From Sphaerotilus hippei (GTDB lineage Bacteria; Pseudomonadota; Gammaproteobacteria; Burkholderiales; Burkholderiaceae_C), in contig NZ_QJJS01000003.1 of the NCBI RefSeq assembly GCF_003201595.1, positions 105,075 to 169,074 on the forward strand: a DNA stretch of 64,000 nucleotides, read 5' to 3'. The translations under genes were made by a program, and so were the position numbers. Shown piece after piece: positions 38,994-47,939 of the stretch. Numbering within the stretch: the stretch's first letter is position 1; every line of letters starts with the position of its first letter. The notes beneath the pieces were generated by a model. That model was not told where the DNA came from, searched no databases, and worked only from the letters and a program-made list of their open reading frames with translations.

Positions 38994-41276
38994 ATGCGGA
39001 CATCGGGCCTCGATCCCGCCGAGGCGGCTGCGCCCATCGTGCTGCTGGCCGACGGCCAGAGCGTCGGCTCGCCCGACGTGACCATCGCCGAGGAGCACGA
39101 CCGCCTGCGGCGCGCGCGTGCCTTCGCCGAGCCGCTGCTGCTCGGTCGCCACTTCGACACCGGGGAGGACGCGCAGGCCCACGCCGACGGCGTGGCCTCG
39201 ATCCTGGAGTCGGTCGGTGCGGCGCCGTCGATGCGTGCGGCCGTCTACCTGGTCTACGCGGGCGACTTCCTGACCGAACCCGAGGAGGTCGTCACCCAGG
39301 CCTTCGGTGCGCCCTATGCCAGCCTGGTCACCCACACCCGCAAGCTGGTGCAGATCCAGCGCAATGCGCTCGACGCCTGGGCCGACCTGACCGACCGCGA
39401 GGCCCAGGCCCGCCAGCTCGAGCGGGTGCGCAAGATGCTGCTGGCCTTCTCGCGCGACCTGCGGGTGGTGCTGCTGCGCCTGGCCTCGCGGCTGCAGACG
39501 CTGCGCCATTACGCGGCCACCAAGCAGCCCTGCCCGCAGGCGCTGGCCCGCGAGGCCCAGCAGGTGTTCGCGCCGCTGGCCAGCCGGCTGGGCATCTGGC
39601 AGATCAAGTGGGAGCTGGAGGACCTGGCCTTCCGCTTCCTGCAGCCCGACGACTACAAGCGCATCGCCCGCCTGCTCGACGAAAAGCGCGTCGAGCGCGA
39701 GGCCCGCATCGAGGCCGCCCGCCAGCGCGTGCTGGCGGCGCTGGCCCACCACGGCCTGAAGGCCCAGGTGCAGGGCCGCCCCAAGCACATCTACAGCATC
39801 TGGAAGAAGATGCAGGGCAAGAAGCTGCCCTTCGAGCGGGTGCTGGACCAGCGGGCGATGCGGGTGATCGTCGCTTCGGTGGAGGACTGTTATGCCGCGC
39901 TCAGCCGCATCCACGAGCTCTGGACGCCGCTGCCCGACGAATTCGACGACTACATCGCCCGACCCAAGAGCAACGGCTACCAGTCGCTGCACACGGTGGT
40001 GCTCGACGACGAGGCCCGGCCGCTCGAGATCCAGATCCGCACCCAGGCCATGCACGACCATGCCGAGAGCGGCGTGGCGGCGCACTGGGCCTACAAGGAG
40101 GCGGGCACGCGCGGCTACGCCGGGGTCAGTGCCGCCGGTGATTTCGAGGAGCGGGTCGCCCTGGCCCGGCGCGAGGTGCTGCAGCAGCTGCTGGCCTGGG
40201 AGCGCGACCTTGCCGGCCAGGGGCGCGACAGCCCGCCGCCAGAGGCCGGCGCCGCGGGGCAGGGCTGGTTCGAGGACCGCATCTACGTGTTCACGCCGCA
40301 GGCGGCGGTGATCGAGCTGCCCGCCGGGGCGACGCCGGTCGACTTCGCCTACCTGCTGCACACCGACCTGGGCCACCGCTGCCGCGGCGCGCGGGTCGAC
40401 GGGGTGCTGGTGCCGCTCCACACGCCGCTGCGCAGCGGCCAGACCATCGAGGTGATCGCCGCCAAGGAGGGCGGTCCGTCGCTGGACTGGCTCAACCCGC
40501 AGCTGGGTTACCTGCAGAGCCAGCGCTCGCGGGCCAAGGCCCGTGCCTGGTTCAATGCCCGGGCCCTGAACGAGACGATCACCCGCGGCCGCGAGGCGGT
40601 CGACAAGCTGCTGGCCCGCGAAGGGCGCACCTCCGTCAAGCTCGATGACCTGGCCGCCCAGCTGGGCTTCCGGAGTGCCGAGGCGCTGTTCGAGGTGGTC
40701 GGCAAGGACGAGTACTCGCTGCGCAACATCGAGGCGCTGCTGCGCCCGGCGCCCGCCGAGGTCGAGCCCGGGCTGCCGCCGCTGCGGCCTTCGCGCGGCA
40801 CGCCGGGCCGCGGCTCCGTGCTGGTGGTCGGCGTGGACTCGCTGCTGACCCAGCTGGCCCACTGCTGCCGGCCGGCGCCACCGGACGGCATCGGTGGCTA
40901 CGTGACCCGCGGCAAGGGGGTGGCCGTGCACCGGCTGAACTGCAGCAACTACCGCCAGCTCTGCGCCCGGCACCCGGAACGCACGCTGCCGGTGACCTGG
41001 GACGCCTCGGGCGCGGCCGCCGGTGGCGCGACCCCGGAGCGGGCGCTGTATCCCGTCGACGTGATGGTCACCGCCAGCGACCGGCAGGCGCTGCTGCGCG
41101 ACATCTCCGAGGTCTTCGCCAAGGAGAAGGTCAACATGGTCGGCGCCCAGACCCGCTCGGTGCACGGCGTCGCCTACATGACCTTCACCGTCGAGGTGAC
41201 GGACGCCTCGCGCCTGTCCCAGGTGCTGCGGCAGGTGGCCGCGGTGCCCGGCGTTCACGATGCCAAAAGAAAATAA
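38994..41276 (+). CDS. relA: RelA, (p)ppGpp synthetase I (monofunctional)
   Basis: A 760-residue ribosome-associated enzyme that makes (p)ppGpp during amino-acid starvation. The pseudo-HD domain has lost the HD pair: where hydrolases read LLHD this protein reads VYAGD, so it should not degrade ppGpp. The synthetase domain has GRPKHIYSIWKKM and the motif DEFDDY; this EFDD replaces the RFKD of bifunctional enzymes and marks RelA. TGS (IYVFTPQAAVIELPAGATPV), the zinc-finger/RIS region with CCRP, and a C-terminal ACT domain follow. The ATG at 38994 is preceded by GAGGAGG. Confidence 0.95.
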   Translation: MRTSGLDPAEAAAPIVLLADGQSVGSPDVTIAEEHDRLRRARAFAEPLLLGRHFDTGEDAQAHADGVASILESVGAAPSMRAAVYLVYAGDFLTEPEEVVTQAFGAPYASLVTHTRKLVQIQRNALDAWADLTDREAQARQLERVRKMLLAFSRDLRVVLLRLASRLQTLRHYAATKQPCPQALAREAQQVFAPLASRLGIWQIKWELEDLAFRFLQPDDYKRIARLLDEKRVEREARIEAARQRVLAALAHHGLKAQVQGRPKHIYSIWKKMQGKKLPFERVLDQRAMRVIVASVEDCYAALSRIHELWTPLPDEFDDYIARPKSNGYQSLHTVVLDDEARPLEIQIRTQAMHDHAESGVAAHWAYKEAGTRGYAGVSAAGDFEERVALARREVLQQLLAWERDLAGQGRDSPPPEAGAAGQGWFEDRIYVFTPQAAVIELPAGATPVDFAYLLHTDLGHRCRGARVDGVLVPLHTPLRSGQTIEVIAAKEGGPSLDWLNPQLGYLQSQRSRAKARAWFNARALNETITRGREAVDKLLAREGRTSVKLDDLAAQLGFRSAEALFEVVGKDEYSLRNIEALLRPAPAEVEPGLPPLRPSRGTPGRGSVLVVGVDSLLTQLAHCCRPAPPDGIGGYVTRGKGVAVHRLNCSNYRQLCARHPERTLPVTWDASGAAAGGATPERALYPVDVMVTASDRQALLRDISEVFAKEKVNMVGAQTRSVHGVAYMTFTVEVTDASRLSQVLRQVAAVPGVHDAKRK

Positions 41277-41306
41277 TCAGAAAGTGCTGGTGTTTTTGGA
41301 AATGCG

Positions 41307-41315
41307 TGCCATAAT
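41307..41315 (+). promoter_or_regulatory. Extended -10 promoter for the tRNA-Val pair
   Basis: TGC-CATAAT: TG at 41307, then a hexamer matching TATAAT in five positions at 41310-41315, 13 bp before the mature tRNA start. No good -35 hexamer is seen at the usual distance, which is tolerated with an extended -10. It lies in the 51-bp gap after relA. Confidence 0.45.
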
Positions 41316-41327
41316 AGAAAGCTCTTC

Positions 41328-41404
41328 AGGCGCATAGCTCAGTTGGTTAGAGCACCACCTTGACATGGTGGGGGTCGTTGGTTCGAATCCAATTGCGCCT
41401 ACCA
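41328..41404 (+). tRNA. tRNA-Val (anticodon GAC), copy 1
   Basis: A 77-nt cloverleaf including encoded CCA. Acceptor stem AGGCGCA/TGCGCCT, D-arm AGCTCAGTTGGTTAGAGC, anticodon stem CCACC/GGTGG with loop TTGACAT (GAC, valine), and T-arm GTTGG-TTCGAAT-CCAAT. The anticodon and D arms are the same as in the familiar E. coli tRNA-Val(GAC). Confidence 0.96.
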
Positions 41405-41415
41405 GAAGACCTTGC

Positions 41416-41492
41416 AGGCACATAGCTCAGTTGGTTAGAGCACCACCTTGACATGGTGGGGGTCGTTGGTTCGAATCCAATTGTGCCTACCA
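41416..41492 (+). tRNA. tRNA-Val (anticodon GAC), copy 2
   Basis: A 77-nt near copy of the preceding tRNA, 11 bp downstream. It differs only in one acceptor pair, AGGCACA/TGTGCCT: G5-C68 became A5-T68, so pairing is kept. Both are probably on one transcript, which ends at the terminator at 41508-41540. Confidence 0.96.
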
Positions 41493-41507
41493 GAACATCG
41501 GTCACAG

Positions 41508-41540
41508 AACGGCGCTGGCAGCGATGCCAGCGCCGTTTTT
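41508..41540 (+). terminator. Rho-independent terminator after the tRNA-Val pair
   Basis: Perfect 12-bp arms AACGGCGCTGGC (41508-41519) and GCCAGCGCCGTT (41526-41537) with a 6-base loop and a TTTTT run. It ends the tRNA transcript 16 bp after copy 2 and insulates phaR. Confidence 0.92.
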
Positions 41541-41643
41541 GTATGGTGGGTCCGTCGCGGGTGCAAACCCCAGCCGGCCCCCGTGGGGAGGCCTGCCTAG
41601 AATGGGTCGTCACACGCCGTCCAGCTGTATCAGGAGTTCCCAC

Positions 41644-42210
41644 ATGGTTTCGTCACGCCGCGACAACGCGGAAACGGCAGCGGCCCCCGAAGCGGGCCTG
41701 CGCATCCTCAAGAAGTATCCGAACCGGCGCCTCTACGACACCCGCACCAGCAGCTACATCACGCTGGCCGACGTCAAGCAGATGGTGCTGGGTGCGGAGG
41801 TCTTCGAGGTGCGTGATGCCAAGACGGCCGAGGACCTGACGCGCAGCATCCTGCTGCAGATCATCCTGGAGGAGGAGACCGGTGGCATGCCGATGTTCTC
41901 GACCCAGATGCTCGCGCAGATCATCCGCTTCTACGGCCACACCATGCAGGGCGTGATGGGGCAGTACCTGGAGAGCAATCTGCAGAGCTTCGTCGATCTG
42001 CAGAAACGTTTCGCCGAGCAGACGGTGCCGTTCTCCCCCGAGGCCTGGAGCCAGTTCCTGACCGGCCAGAGCCCGGTCATGGGCGGGCTGATGTCGACCT
42101 ACGTCGACCAGTCCAAGCAACTGCTGACGCAGATGCAGGAGATGCAGAAGCAGGCCGGCACGCTGTTCCCGGGCATGCCGGGCTTCACGCCGCCGACGGG
42201 CAAGCGCTGA
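41644..42210 (+). CDS. phaR: Polyhydroxyalkanoate synthesis repressor PhaR
   Basis: A 188-residue regulator. The N-terminal DNA-binding domain begins at LRILKKYPNRRLYDTRTSSY, the signature of PhaR/PHB_acc_N. The accumulation-regulator domain follows (LLQIILEEETGGMPMFSTQM), with a Gln/Met-rich C-terminus. In related bacteria PhaR binds phasin promoters and is released by binding to nascent polyhydroxybutyrate granules. A CAGGAGTT site precedes the ATG. No phaCAB genes are in the window; bdhA is the nearest related gene. Confidence 0.93.
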   Translation: MVSSRRDNAETAAAPEAGLRILKKYPNRRLYDTRTSSYITLADVKQMVLGAEVFEVRDAKTAEDLTRSILLQIILEEETGGMPMFSTQMLAQIIRFYGHTMQGVMGQYLESNLQSFVDLQKRFAEQTVPFSPEAWSQFLTGQSPVMGGLMSTYVDQSKQLLTQMQEMQKQAGTLFPGMPGFTPPTGKR

Positions 42211-42232
42211 GTCCGGCGCGGCCGGCCGGTCC

Positions 42233-42907
42233 TCAGCGCGCGCTCAGCAGCCAGGGTCGCAGCACCGGCCAGACGTTGTCGAGCAGGCGAGGGTGGGCCG
42301 CCGCGTTCGGATGGATGCGGTCGGCCTGGAACCACTTCAGCGGGTCCGGATCCTCGGACAGGCCGGCCAGCAGGAAGGGCACCAGCGCCGTGCCCTCGGC
42401 CTGGGCCACCTTGGCGAACAGCCCCGAGAACTCCTGGCCGTACTGCGCACCGTAGTTCGGCGGCATCTGCATGCCCACCAGCAGCACGCGGGCCCGGGCG
42501 GCCTTGGCCTCGCGCGCCATCGCCGCCAGATTGGCCTGGGTGGTCTGCAGCGGCATGCCCCGCAGCGCGTCGTTGCCCCCGAGCTCGATCACCACGTGGG
42601 TCGGCTGATGGCGCGCCAGCGCGGCCGCCAGCCGGGCCCGCCCGCCCGCGGTCGTGTCGCCGCTGATGCTGGCGTTGATCACCTCGGCATCGATCTTCTG
42701 CTGCGCCAGGCGGGCCTGCAGCAGCGCCACCCAGCCCGTGCCGCGCGGCAGGCCGTATTCCGCCGACAGGCTGTCTCCGACCACCAGCACGCGCCGCGGC
42801 GCGGCCGCCGCGGCCGGCGGTCCGGCAAGACCGGCCGCAGCGGCGGCCAGCGCAAGCGCGATACAGTGCCTGCGATTCAACAAGGCGCCCTGGCGGCGGG
42901 AGAGCAT
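42233..42907 (-). CDS. tesA: SGNH-family arylesterase / lysophospholipase L1 (TesA-like)
   Basis: A 224-residue exported esterase. The N-terminus (RR, then a hydrophobic Ala/Leu stretch ending AAAAAP) is a signal peptide, possibly of twin-arginine type. Block I is GDSLSAEYG with Ser46, followed by GGNDALRG (oxyanion Asn) and DRIHPNAAAH (catalytic Asp-His). E. coli TesA has the same layout and is likewise divergent from the ybbA ABC gene. The start codon overlaps that of the ABC gene on the other strand within CATG; upstream in-frame ATGs (42919 and beyond) are also possible. Confidence 0.88.
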   Translation of the reverse strand: MLSRRQGALLNRRHCIALALAAAAAGLAGPPAAAAAPRRVLVVGDSLSAEYGLPRGTGWVALLQARLAQQKIDAEVINASISGDTTAGGRARLAAALARHQPTHVVIELGGNDALRGMPLQTTQANLAAMAREAKAARARVLLVGMQMPPNYGAQYGQEFSGLFAKVAQAEGTALVPFLLAGLSEDPDPLKWFQADRIHPNAAAHPRLLDNVWPVLRPWLLSAR

Positions 42908-43574
42908 GGTCAGTTCCATCATCGAGGTCGATCGGGTCAGCAAGCAGGTGGAGGATGCGACGGGTCTGCTCACGATACTGCAAGGCGTCGAGTTCTCGCT
43001 GGCGCCGCAGGAGTCGGTGGCCATCGTCGGGGCTTCCGGTTCGGGCAAGAGCACGCTGCTGGGCATCCTCGCGGGCCTGGACGTGCCCAGCAGCGGCACC
43101 GTGCGCATCGGTGGACAGGATCTGTTCGCGCTCGACGAGGATGCCCGGGCGGCCCTGCGGGGCGCACGCATCGGCTTCGTGTTCCAGAGCTTCCAGCTGA
43201 TGGGCCACCTGACCGCGCTCGAGAACGTGATGCTGCCCCTCGAGCTGCAGGGCGAGCCGCGCGCGCGCGAGCTGGCCACCGAGATGCTCGGCCGCGTCGG
43301 CCTGGCTCAGCGCCTGCGCCACTACCCCAAGCTGATGTCGGGCGGCGAGCAGCAGCGGGTCGCGCTGGCGCGGGCCTTCGTCATGCGCCCGGACCTGCTG
43401 CTGGCCGACGAGCCCACCGGCAGCCTCGACCACGCCACCGGCGAGTCGGTGATGCAGCTGATGTTCGAGCTCAACCGCGAGGCCGGCACGACCCTGGTGC
43501 TGGTGACCCACGATCCGGCCATCGCCGCACGGTGCGACCGGCAGATCCGCATCGAGGCCGGCCGGATGGTCTGA
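42906..43574 (+). CDS. ybbA: ABC transporter ATP-binding protein (YbbA-like)
   Basis: A 222-residue ABC ATPase of the MacB/LolD branch: Walker [11 protein letters not shown]-loop FVFQSFQL, signature [14 protein letters not shown], Walker [13 protein letters not shown] and H-loop VTHD. The E. coli counterpart YbbA lies divergent from tesA and next to a large permease (ybbP); here no permease follows, as rlmB is next. A GGGAG site six bases before the ATG at 42906 supports this start. Its partner permease and substrate are unknown. Confidence 0.88.
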   Translation: MVSSIIEVDRVSKQVEDATGLLTILQGVEFSLAPQESVAIVGASGSGKSTLLGILAGLDVPSSGTVRIGGQDLFALDEDARAALRGARIGFVFQSFQLMGHLTALENVMLPLELQGEPRARELATEMLGRVGLAQRLRHYPKLMSGGEQQRVALARAFVMRPDLLLADEPTGSLDHATGESVMQLMFELNREAGTTLVLVTHDPAIAARCDRQIRIEAGRMV

Positions 43575-43605
43575 GCACGCCAGCGACCCGCTACCATCGA
43601 GGGCT

Positions 43606-44379
43606 ATGTCAGGAAATCTGCTCTTCGGCTTCCATGCCGTCACCGTGCGGCTCAAGACCGCCCCCCAGTCCGTGCGCGAGCTGCACATCGACGCCAGCCG
43701 TCGTGATGCCCGCATGCGCCAGTTCCTCGAGCGTGCCGCCGCCCACGGCGTGCGCGTGATCGAGAGCGACGACGAACGCCTGTCGCGCCTGGCCGGCAAT
43801 ACCCGCCACCAGGGGGTGGTCGCGAAGGTCGAGGTGCTCGCCCGCTCGCAGTCGCTGGATGACCAGCTCGACACCGTCGAGGGCCCGCCGCTGGTGCTGG
43901 TGCTCGACGGCGTGACCGATCCGCACAACCTCGGCGCCTGTCTGCGCGTGGCCGACGGCTCGGGGGCTCATGCGGTGATCGCCCCCAAGGACCATGCGGT
44001 CGGCGTCAACGCGACGGTCGCCAAGGTGGCCAGCGGCGCGGCCGAGACGGTGCCCTATTTCATGGTCACCAACCTGGCCCGCACGCTGGGCGAGCTGCAG
44101 GAGCGCTCGATCTGGGTGATCGGCACCAGCGAGGACGCCGAGAAGACCATCTACGACGTCGACCTGACCGGGCCGGTGGCGCTGGTGCTGGGCGCCGAAG
44201 GCCCCGGCATGCGCCAGCTCACGCGCAAGACCTGCGACGAGCTGGTGCGCATCCCGATGCACGGGGCGGTGGAGAGCCTCAACGTGTCAGTGGCCTCCGC
44301 GGTCTGCCTCTACGAGGCCCTGCGCCAGCGGCGCCACGTCCGGACGGCCACGAAGCCCGAGGCCCCCGAGGCCGGCTGA
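43606..44379 (+). CDS. rlmB: 23S rRNA (guanosine-2'-O)-methyltransferase RlmB
   Basis: A 257-residue SPOUT-class (SpoU) methyltransferase that methylates G2251 of 23S rRNA. The N-terminal L7Ae-like substrate domain is about 75 residues, with FGFHAV at the start. The knot motifs [30 protein letters not shown] and the C-terminal [17 protein letters not shown] bind S-adenosylmethionine. It starts 31 bp after the ABC gene. The last ~15 residues form a charged tail. Confidence 0.95.
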   Translation: MSGNLLFGFHAVTVRLKTAPQSVRELHIDASRRDARMRQFLERAAAHGVRVIESDDERLSRLAGNTRHQGVVAKVEVLARSQSLDDQLDTVEGPPLVLVLDGVTDPHNLGACLRVADGSGAHAVIAPKDHAVGVNATVAKVASGAAETVPYFMVTNLARTLGELQERSIWVIGTSEDAEKTIYDVDLTGPVALVLGAEGPGMRQLTRKTCDELVRIPMHGAVESLNVSVASAVCLYEALRQRRHVRTATKPEAPEAG

Positions 44380-44400
44380 GCGAAGGCCCGGGCCGGTCGC

Positions 44401-45591
44401 TCAGACCGGCCCGCTGCGCTGGCGCCGGGCGGCCCAGGTGCTGATCGCCAGCGCCAGCAGCATCCAGCCCAGGCCGGCCCAGTGCAGGCGGGCGAACGGG
44501 TCGGGCTCGGCCGGTGAGCCCAGCAGCAGGCCGCCGCTGACCGCGCCCACCGCCTGGCCCAGGTAGATGGCCGAGGTGTTCATCGCCATCAGCGCCGGCG
44601 CCAGCGCGGGCGCGCTCAGGCCCAGCCGGGCCTGCTGGCCCGAGTTGCTGGCAAAACCGGCCAGCGCCCAGGGCAGCAGCACCAGCGCCAGCGTGGCCAC
44701 TTGCCGGCCCAGCGGCCACAGCAGCAGCGACACCGCCATGCCCGCCAGCGACCAGCCGACCAGGCGGGCCGCGCCGAAGCGGTCGACATGGCGCGACAGC
44801 AGCACGTTGCCCAGCAGCCCGAAGGCCCCGAACCACATGAACAGCAGGCTGACCTCGACCGCGCTGGCACCCAGCACCTGGCGGTAGTAGGGCGCCAGGT
44901 AGCTGAACACCGTGAACTGTCCGGCGCCCGCCAGCGCGGTGACCGCCACCGTGGCCATCAGCACCGGGTGGGTCAGCGCCCCGCGCCATTGCGCCCGCGA
45001 CACCTGCGGCGGCTTCACCCCGTCCGGGATGACCCGCCAGACCCAGGTGGCCGCCACGACCGACAGCAGCGTCACCAGCCCGAAGGCCCAGCGCCAGCCC
45101 AGCGTCTCGCCGATGTAGCTGTGCATCGGCATGCCCAGCACGGCGGCCAGCGACCAGCCCAGGAAGACCGTGGTGATCGCCTTGCCACGCTGGCCGGGCT
45201 CGGCCATGTGGCCGATGGTCGCCGCGGCCTGCGGCGTGAACACCGCCGCGCCGAGCGTGGCCAGCGCGCGCAGCGGCAGCAGCGTGGCGAAGTCGGGGGC
45301 GAAGGCGCACAGCAGGTGGCCCAGCGCGTAGGCCAGCAGCGTCCAGGTCAGCAGCCGGCGGCGGTCGAAGCGGCCCAGCAGCGCCGCCAGCAGCGGGGCA
45401 CCGAAACACATCGTCGCCGCCCCGGCGCTGATGAGCTGGCCGCCCAGCGCCACCGGGATGCCCAGCGAGCGCACCAGGTCGTTGAGCGAGCCGGCCACCA
45501 CCATCACGCCGCAGCCGATCGCGAAATTGCCCGACAGCAGCGCGGCCCGGCAGGCCAGCGGGCTCGCGGCAGCCGCCGTGCCCGCGCTCAT
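44401..45591 (-). CDS. MFS transporter, drug/sugar efflux type (DHA1-like)
   Basis: A 396-residue protein with about twelve hydrophobic segments. The loop between helices 2 and 3 reads GRFDRRRLL (the usual G-x-x-x-D-R/K-x-G-R-R-like MFS motif A). A conserved AxxTIGHMAEPGQRGKA segment is typical of arabinose-efflux/AraJ-type permeases. The likely role is proton-driven export of a small molecule. The start overlaps the stop of the upstream 2-hydroxyacid dehydrogenase by 4 bp (ATGA), so they form a two-gene operon. The substrate is unknown. Confidence 0.85.
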   Translation of the reverse strand: MSAGTAAAASPLACRAALLSGNFAIGCGVMVVAGSLNDLVRSLGIPVALGGQLISAGAATMCFGAPLLAALLGRFDRRRLLTWTLLAYALGHLLCAFAPDFATLLPLRALATLGAAVFTPQAAATIGHMAEPGQRGKAITTVFLGWSLAAVLGMPMHSYIGETLGWRWAFGLVTLLSVVAATWVWRVIPDGVKPPQVSRAQWRGALTHPVLMATVAVTALAGAGQFTVFSYLAPYYRQVLGASAVEVSLLFMWFGAFGLLGNVLLSRHVDRFGAARLVGWSLAGMAVSLLLWPLGRQVATLALVLLPWALAGFASNSGQQARLGLSAPALAPALMAMNTSAIYLGQAVGAVSGGLLLGSPAEPDPFARLHWAGLGWMLLALAISTWAARRQRSGPV

Positions 45592-46598
45592 GCGCGGTGC
45601 AGCTTCAGCGCGTCCGGGTTGACGATGTGGGTGGGCTGGCCAGCCAGGTAGTTGGCCACGTTGCTGAACGCGGCCTCGTAGTAGCGCTCGTAGCTGTCGA
45701 GCTCGACATAGCCGATGTGGGGCGTGCAGACCGCGTTCTCCAGCCGCAGCAGCGGGTGGCCCTGCAGGATGGGCTCGCTCTCGAAGACGTCGACCGCGGC
45801 CATGCCGGGGTGGCCGCGGTTGAGCCCGGCCACCAGCGCGCTCTCGTCGACCAGCTCGGCCCGCGAGGTGTTGACGAACAGCGAGGTCGGCTTCATGCGC
45901 GACAGGTCGTCCATCGTGATCATGCCGCGGGTCGCCTCGTTCAGGCGCAGGTGCAGCGACAGCACGTCCGAGGAGGCGAAGAAGCCCTCGCGGCTGTCCG
46001 AGGCCAGGTAACCGTCGGCGACGGCCCGCTCGCGCGAGCTCGCGCTGCCCCAGACCTGCACCGTCATGCCGAAGGCCTTGCCGTAGCCGGCGACGATCTG
46101 GCCGATGCGTCCGTAGCCCCAGATGCCCAGCGTCTTGCCGCGCAGCACGTTGCCCAGACCGAAGTTCGCCGGCATCGAGCTGGCCTTCAGGCCCGACTGC
46201 TGCCAGGCGCCGTGCTTGAGGTTGCCGATGTACTGCGGCAGGCGGCGCATCGCGGCCATCACCAGCGCCCAGGTCAGCTCGGCGGGCGCCACCGGCGAGC
46301 CCACCCCTTCGGCCACCGCGATGCCCAGGCGGGTGCAGGCCTCGACGTCGATGTGGGCGCCGACCCGCCCGGTCTGCGAGATCAGCTTGACCTTGGGCAG
46401 CTTCTCGAGCAGCGCACGCGGCAGGTGCGTGCGCTCCCGGTTCAGCACCAGGATCTCGGCATCCTTGAGCCGCACCGCCAGCTGGCCCGTGCCCTTGACC
46501 GTGTTGGTGAAGACCTTGAGGGTGTGCGACTCCAGCAGCTGCGCGCAGGAGAGCTTGCGCACCGCGTCCTGGTAGTCGTCAAGAATGATGATGTTCAT
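45588..46598 (-). CDS. D-isomer-specific 2-hydroxyacid dehydrogenase
   Basis: A 336-residue NAD(P)-dependent dehydrogenase. The Rossmann motif is LGIWGYGRIGQIVAGYGKAFG, and the catalytic triad is in NTSRAELVD (Arg), VFESEP (Glu) and CTPHIGYVE (His). The family reduces 2-keto acids to D-2-hydroxy acids or the reverse (glycerate, lactate, phosphoglycerate-like substrates). Translational coupling to an MFS exporter suggests that the product or substrate is moved across the membrane, an inference from the 4-bp overlap only. The gene stands beside selD, with no obvious relation. Confidence 0.88.
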   Translation of the reverse strand: MNIIILDDYQDAVRKLSCAQLLESHTLKVFTNTVKGTGQLAVRLKDAEILVLNRERTHLPRALLEKLPKVKLISQTGRVGAHIDVEACTRLGIAVAEGVGSPVAPAELTWALVMAAMRRLPQYIGNLKHGAWQQSGLKASSMPANFGLGNVLRGKTLGIWGYGRIGQIVAGYGKAFGMTVQVWGSASSRERAVADGYLASDSREGFFASSDVLSLHLRLNEATRGMITMDDLSRMKPTSLFVNTSRAELVDESALVAGLNRGHPGMAAVDVFESEPILQGHPLLRLENAVCTPHIGYVELDSYERYYEAAFSNVANYLAGQPTHIVNPDALKLHRA

Positions 46599-46752
46599 GG
46601 TGGATCAGCTGCAAGCCGTTGATTCGGTCGTGTTATGGGTGTCGTGCGCAGTGCGTCGGCAGCGGCATTCGACGCCGGTCGGGGGGCGTCGGGGCGGGCG
46701 TTCTCTCGAGGCCGATTATCGGCGCTGCCGCCGCCCCGGTCCCGGCCCGCCC

Positions 46753-47820
46753 TCAGCCCACCGTCAGCCGTGCCGGCCCGTCGCCTCGCGGCCTGACCTC
46801 GCCGACCACCGCGGCGGCCTCGAAGCCGTGGCGCCGGAAGGTGGCCAGCACCTCGTCGACCGTGTCCGGGGCGCAGGCCACGAGCAGGCCGCCGCTGGTC
46901 TGCGGGTCGGTCAGCAGCGCGCGGCAGGTGTCGGTGGTCTCGGCCGGCAGCGCCACCTCGGCGCCGTAGCCGGCCCAGTTGCGCCCGGAGGCCCCGGTGA
47001 CCAGGCCTGCGCGGGCCAGCGTGTCCACGCCGTCGAGCAGCGGCACGCGCGACCAGTCGAGGTGCACGTCGCACTGCGCGCCGCGGGCCATCTCGAGCGC
47101 ATGGCCGGCCAGGCCGAAGCCGGTGACGTCGGTCATCGCGTGCACGCCGGGCAGGGCGGCCAGGTCGGGGCCGGGGGTGTTGAGCCGGGTGGTGGTGGCG
47201 ATCATGAGTTCGTAGCCGGCCGCGTCGAGGCGGCCCTTCTTCAGCGCGGCCGACATCACGCCGACCCCCAGCGGCTTGCCCAGCACCAGCACGTCGCCCG
47301 GGCGGGCATCGGCGTTGCGCTTGACGCGCCCCGGGTGGATCAGGCCGAGCGCCACCAGGCCGTAGATCGCCTCCACCGAGTCGATGGTGTGGCCCCCGGC
47401 GATCGGGATGCCCGCGGCGCGACACACCGAGGCCCCGCCCTCGAGCACCCGGCCGATCGTGGCCGGCGACAGCACGCTGATGGGCATGCCCACCAGCGCC
47501 AGCGCCAGGATGGGTCGCCCGCCCATGGCGTAGACGTCGCTGATCGCGTTGGTGGCGGCGATGCGGCCGAAGTCGAAGGGGTCGTCGACGATGGGCATGA
47601 AGAAGTCGGTGGTCGCGATCAGCGCCTGCTCGTCGTTGAGGCGGTAGACGGCGGCGTCGTCGGCGGTCTCGATGCCCACCATCAGCTCGGGCGGGATGGG
47701 CATGGCGGCCGTGCCCCTGAGGATCTCCGACAGCACGCCCGGGGCGATCTTGCAGCCGCAGCCCCCGCCATGCGACAGCGAGGTCAGTTTCGGTTCCGTG
47801 GCAGGGGCGCGGGGGGTCAT
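46753..47820 (-). CDS. selD: Selenide, water dikinase (selenophosphate synthetase)
   Basis: A 355-residue enzyme that makes selenophosphate from selenide and ATP, the selenium donor for selenocysteine and 2-selenouridine. The active-site loop HGGGCGCK has Cys21, Cys23 and Lys24; the residue that is Sec in some homologues is Cys here. ATP-binding AIR-synthase blocks follow (DDAAVYRLNDEQALIATTDF; NAISDVYAMGG; DVTGFGLAGHALEM; DPQTSGGLLVAC). The ATG at 47820 gives the usual N-terminus. It is divergent from a four-gene ABC transporter by 119 bp. selA, selB and selU are not in the window. Confidence 0.96.
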   Translation of the reverse strand: MTPRAPATEPKLTSLSHGGGCGCKIAPGVLSEILRGTAAMPIPPELMVGIETADDAAVYRLNDEQALIATTDFFMPIVDDPFDFGRIAATNAISDVYAMGGRPILALALVGMPISVLSPATIGRVLEGGASVCRAAGIPIAGGHTIDSVEAIYGLVALGLIHPGRVKRNADARPGDVLVLGKPLGVGVMSAALKKGRLDAAGYELMIATTTRLNTPGPDLAALPGVHAMTDVTGFGLAGHALEMARGAQCDVHLDWSRVPLLDGVDTLARAGLVTGASGRNWAGYGAEVALPAETTDTCRALLTDPQTSGGLLVACAPDTVDEVLATFRRHGFEAAAVVGEVRPRGDGPARLTVG

Positions 47821-47939
47821 GGCGGTCTCCGGGGTCAGGTGCAGCGTGCGCGATGGCGTGATGTCACCCCGCGCGAGGCCGCACAGGTTACATTGCGGCG
47901 CTGTTTTTCCCACCGACCTGTCGATCGACGAGGACCCCG

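Noticed and set aside
41328..41540. Tandem tRNA-Val genes as an attachment site for an integrated element
   Set aside because: No integrase gene, no repeated tRNA 3' fragment further on, and the flanking genes relA and phaR are ordinary core genes.
44701..45651. Plus-strand frame opposite the MFS transporter
   Set aside because: Translation is a Gln/Arg/His-rich low-complexity sequence; the minus strand encodes twelve membrane helices and couples to the dehydrogenase.
47858..47867. GTGATGTCAC as a CRP/FNR-like operator between selD and the transporter
   Set aside because: Only four-base arms around a two-base centre, without the TGTGA-N6-TCACA or TTGAT-N4-ATCAA layout; too short to call.
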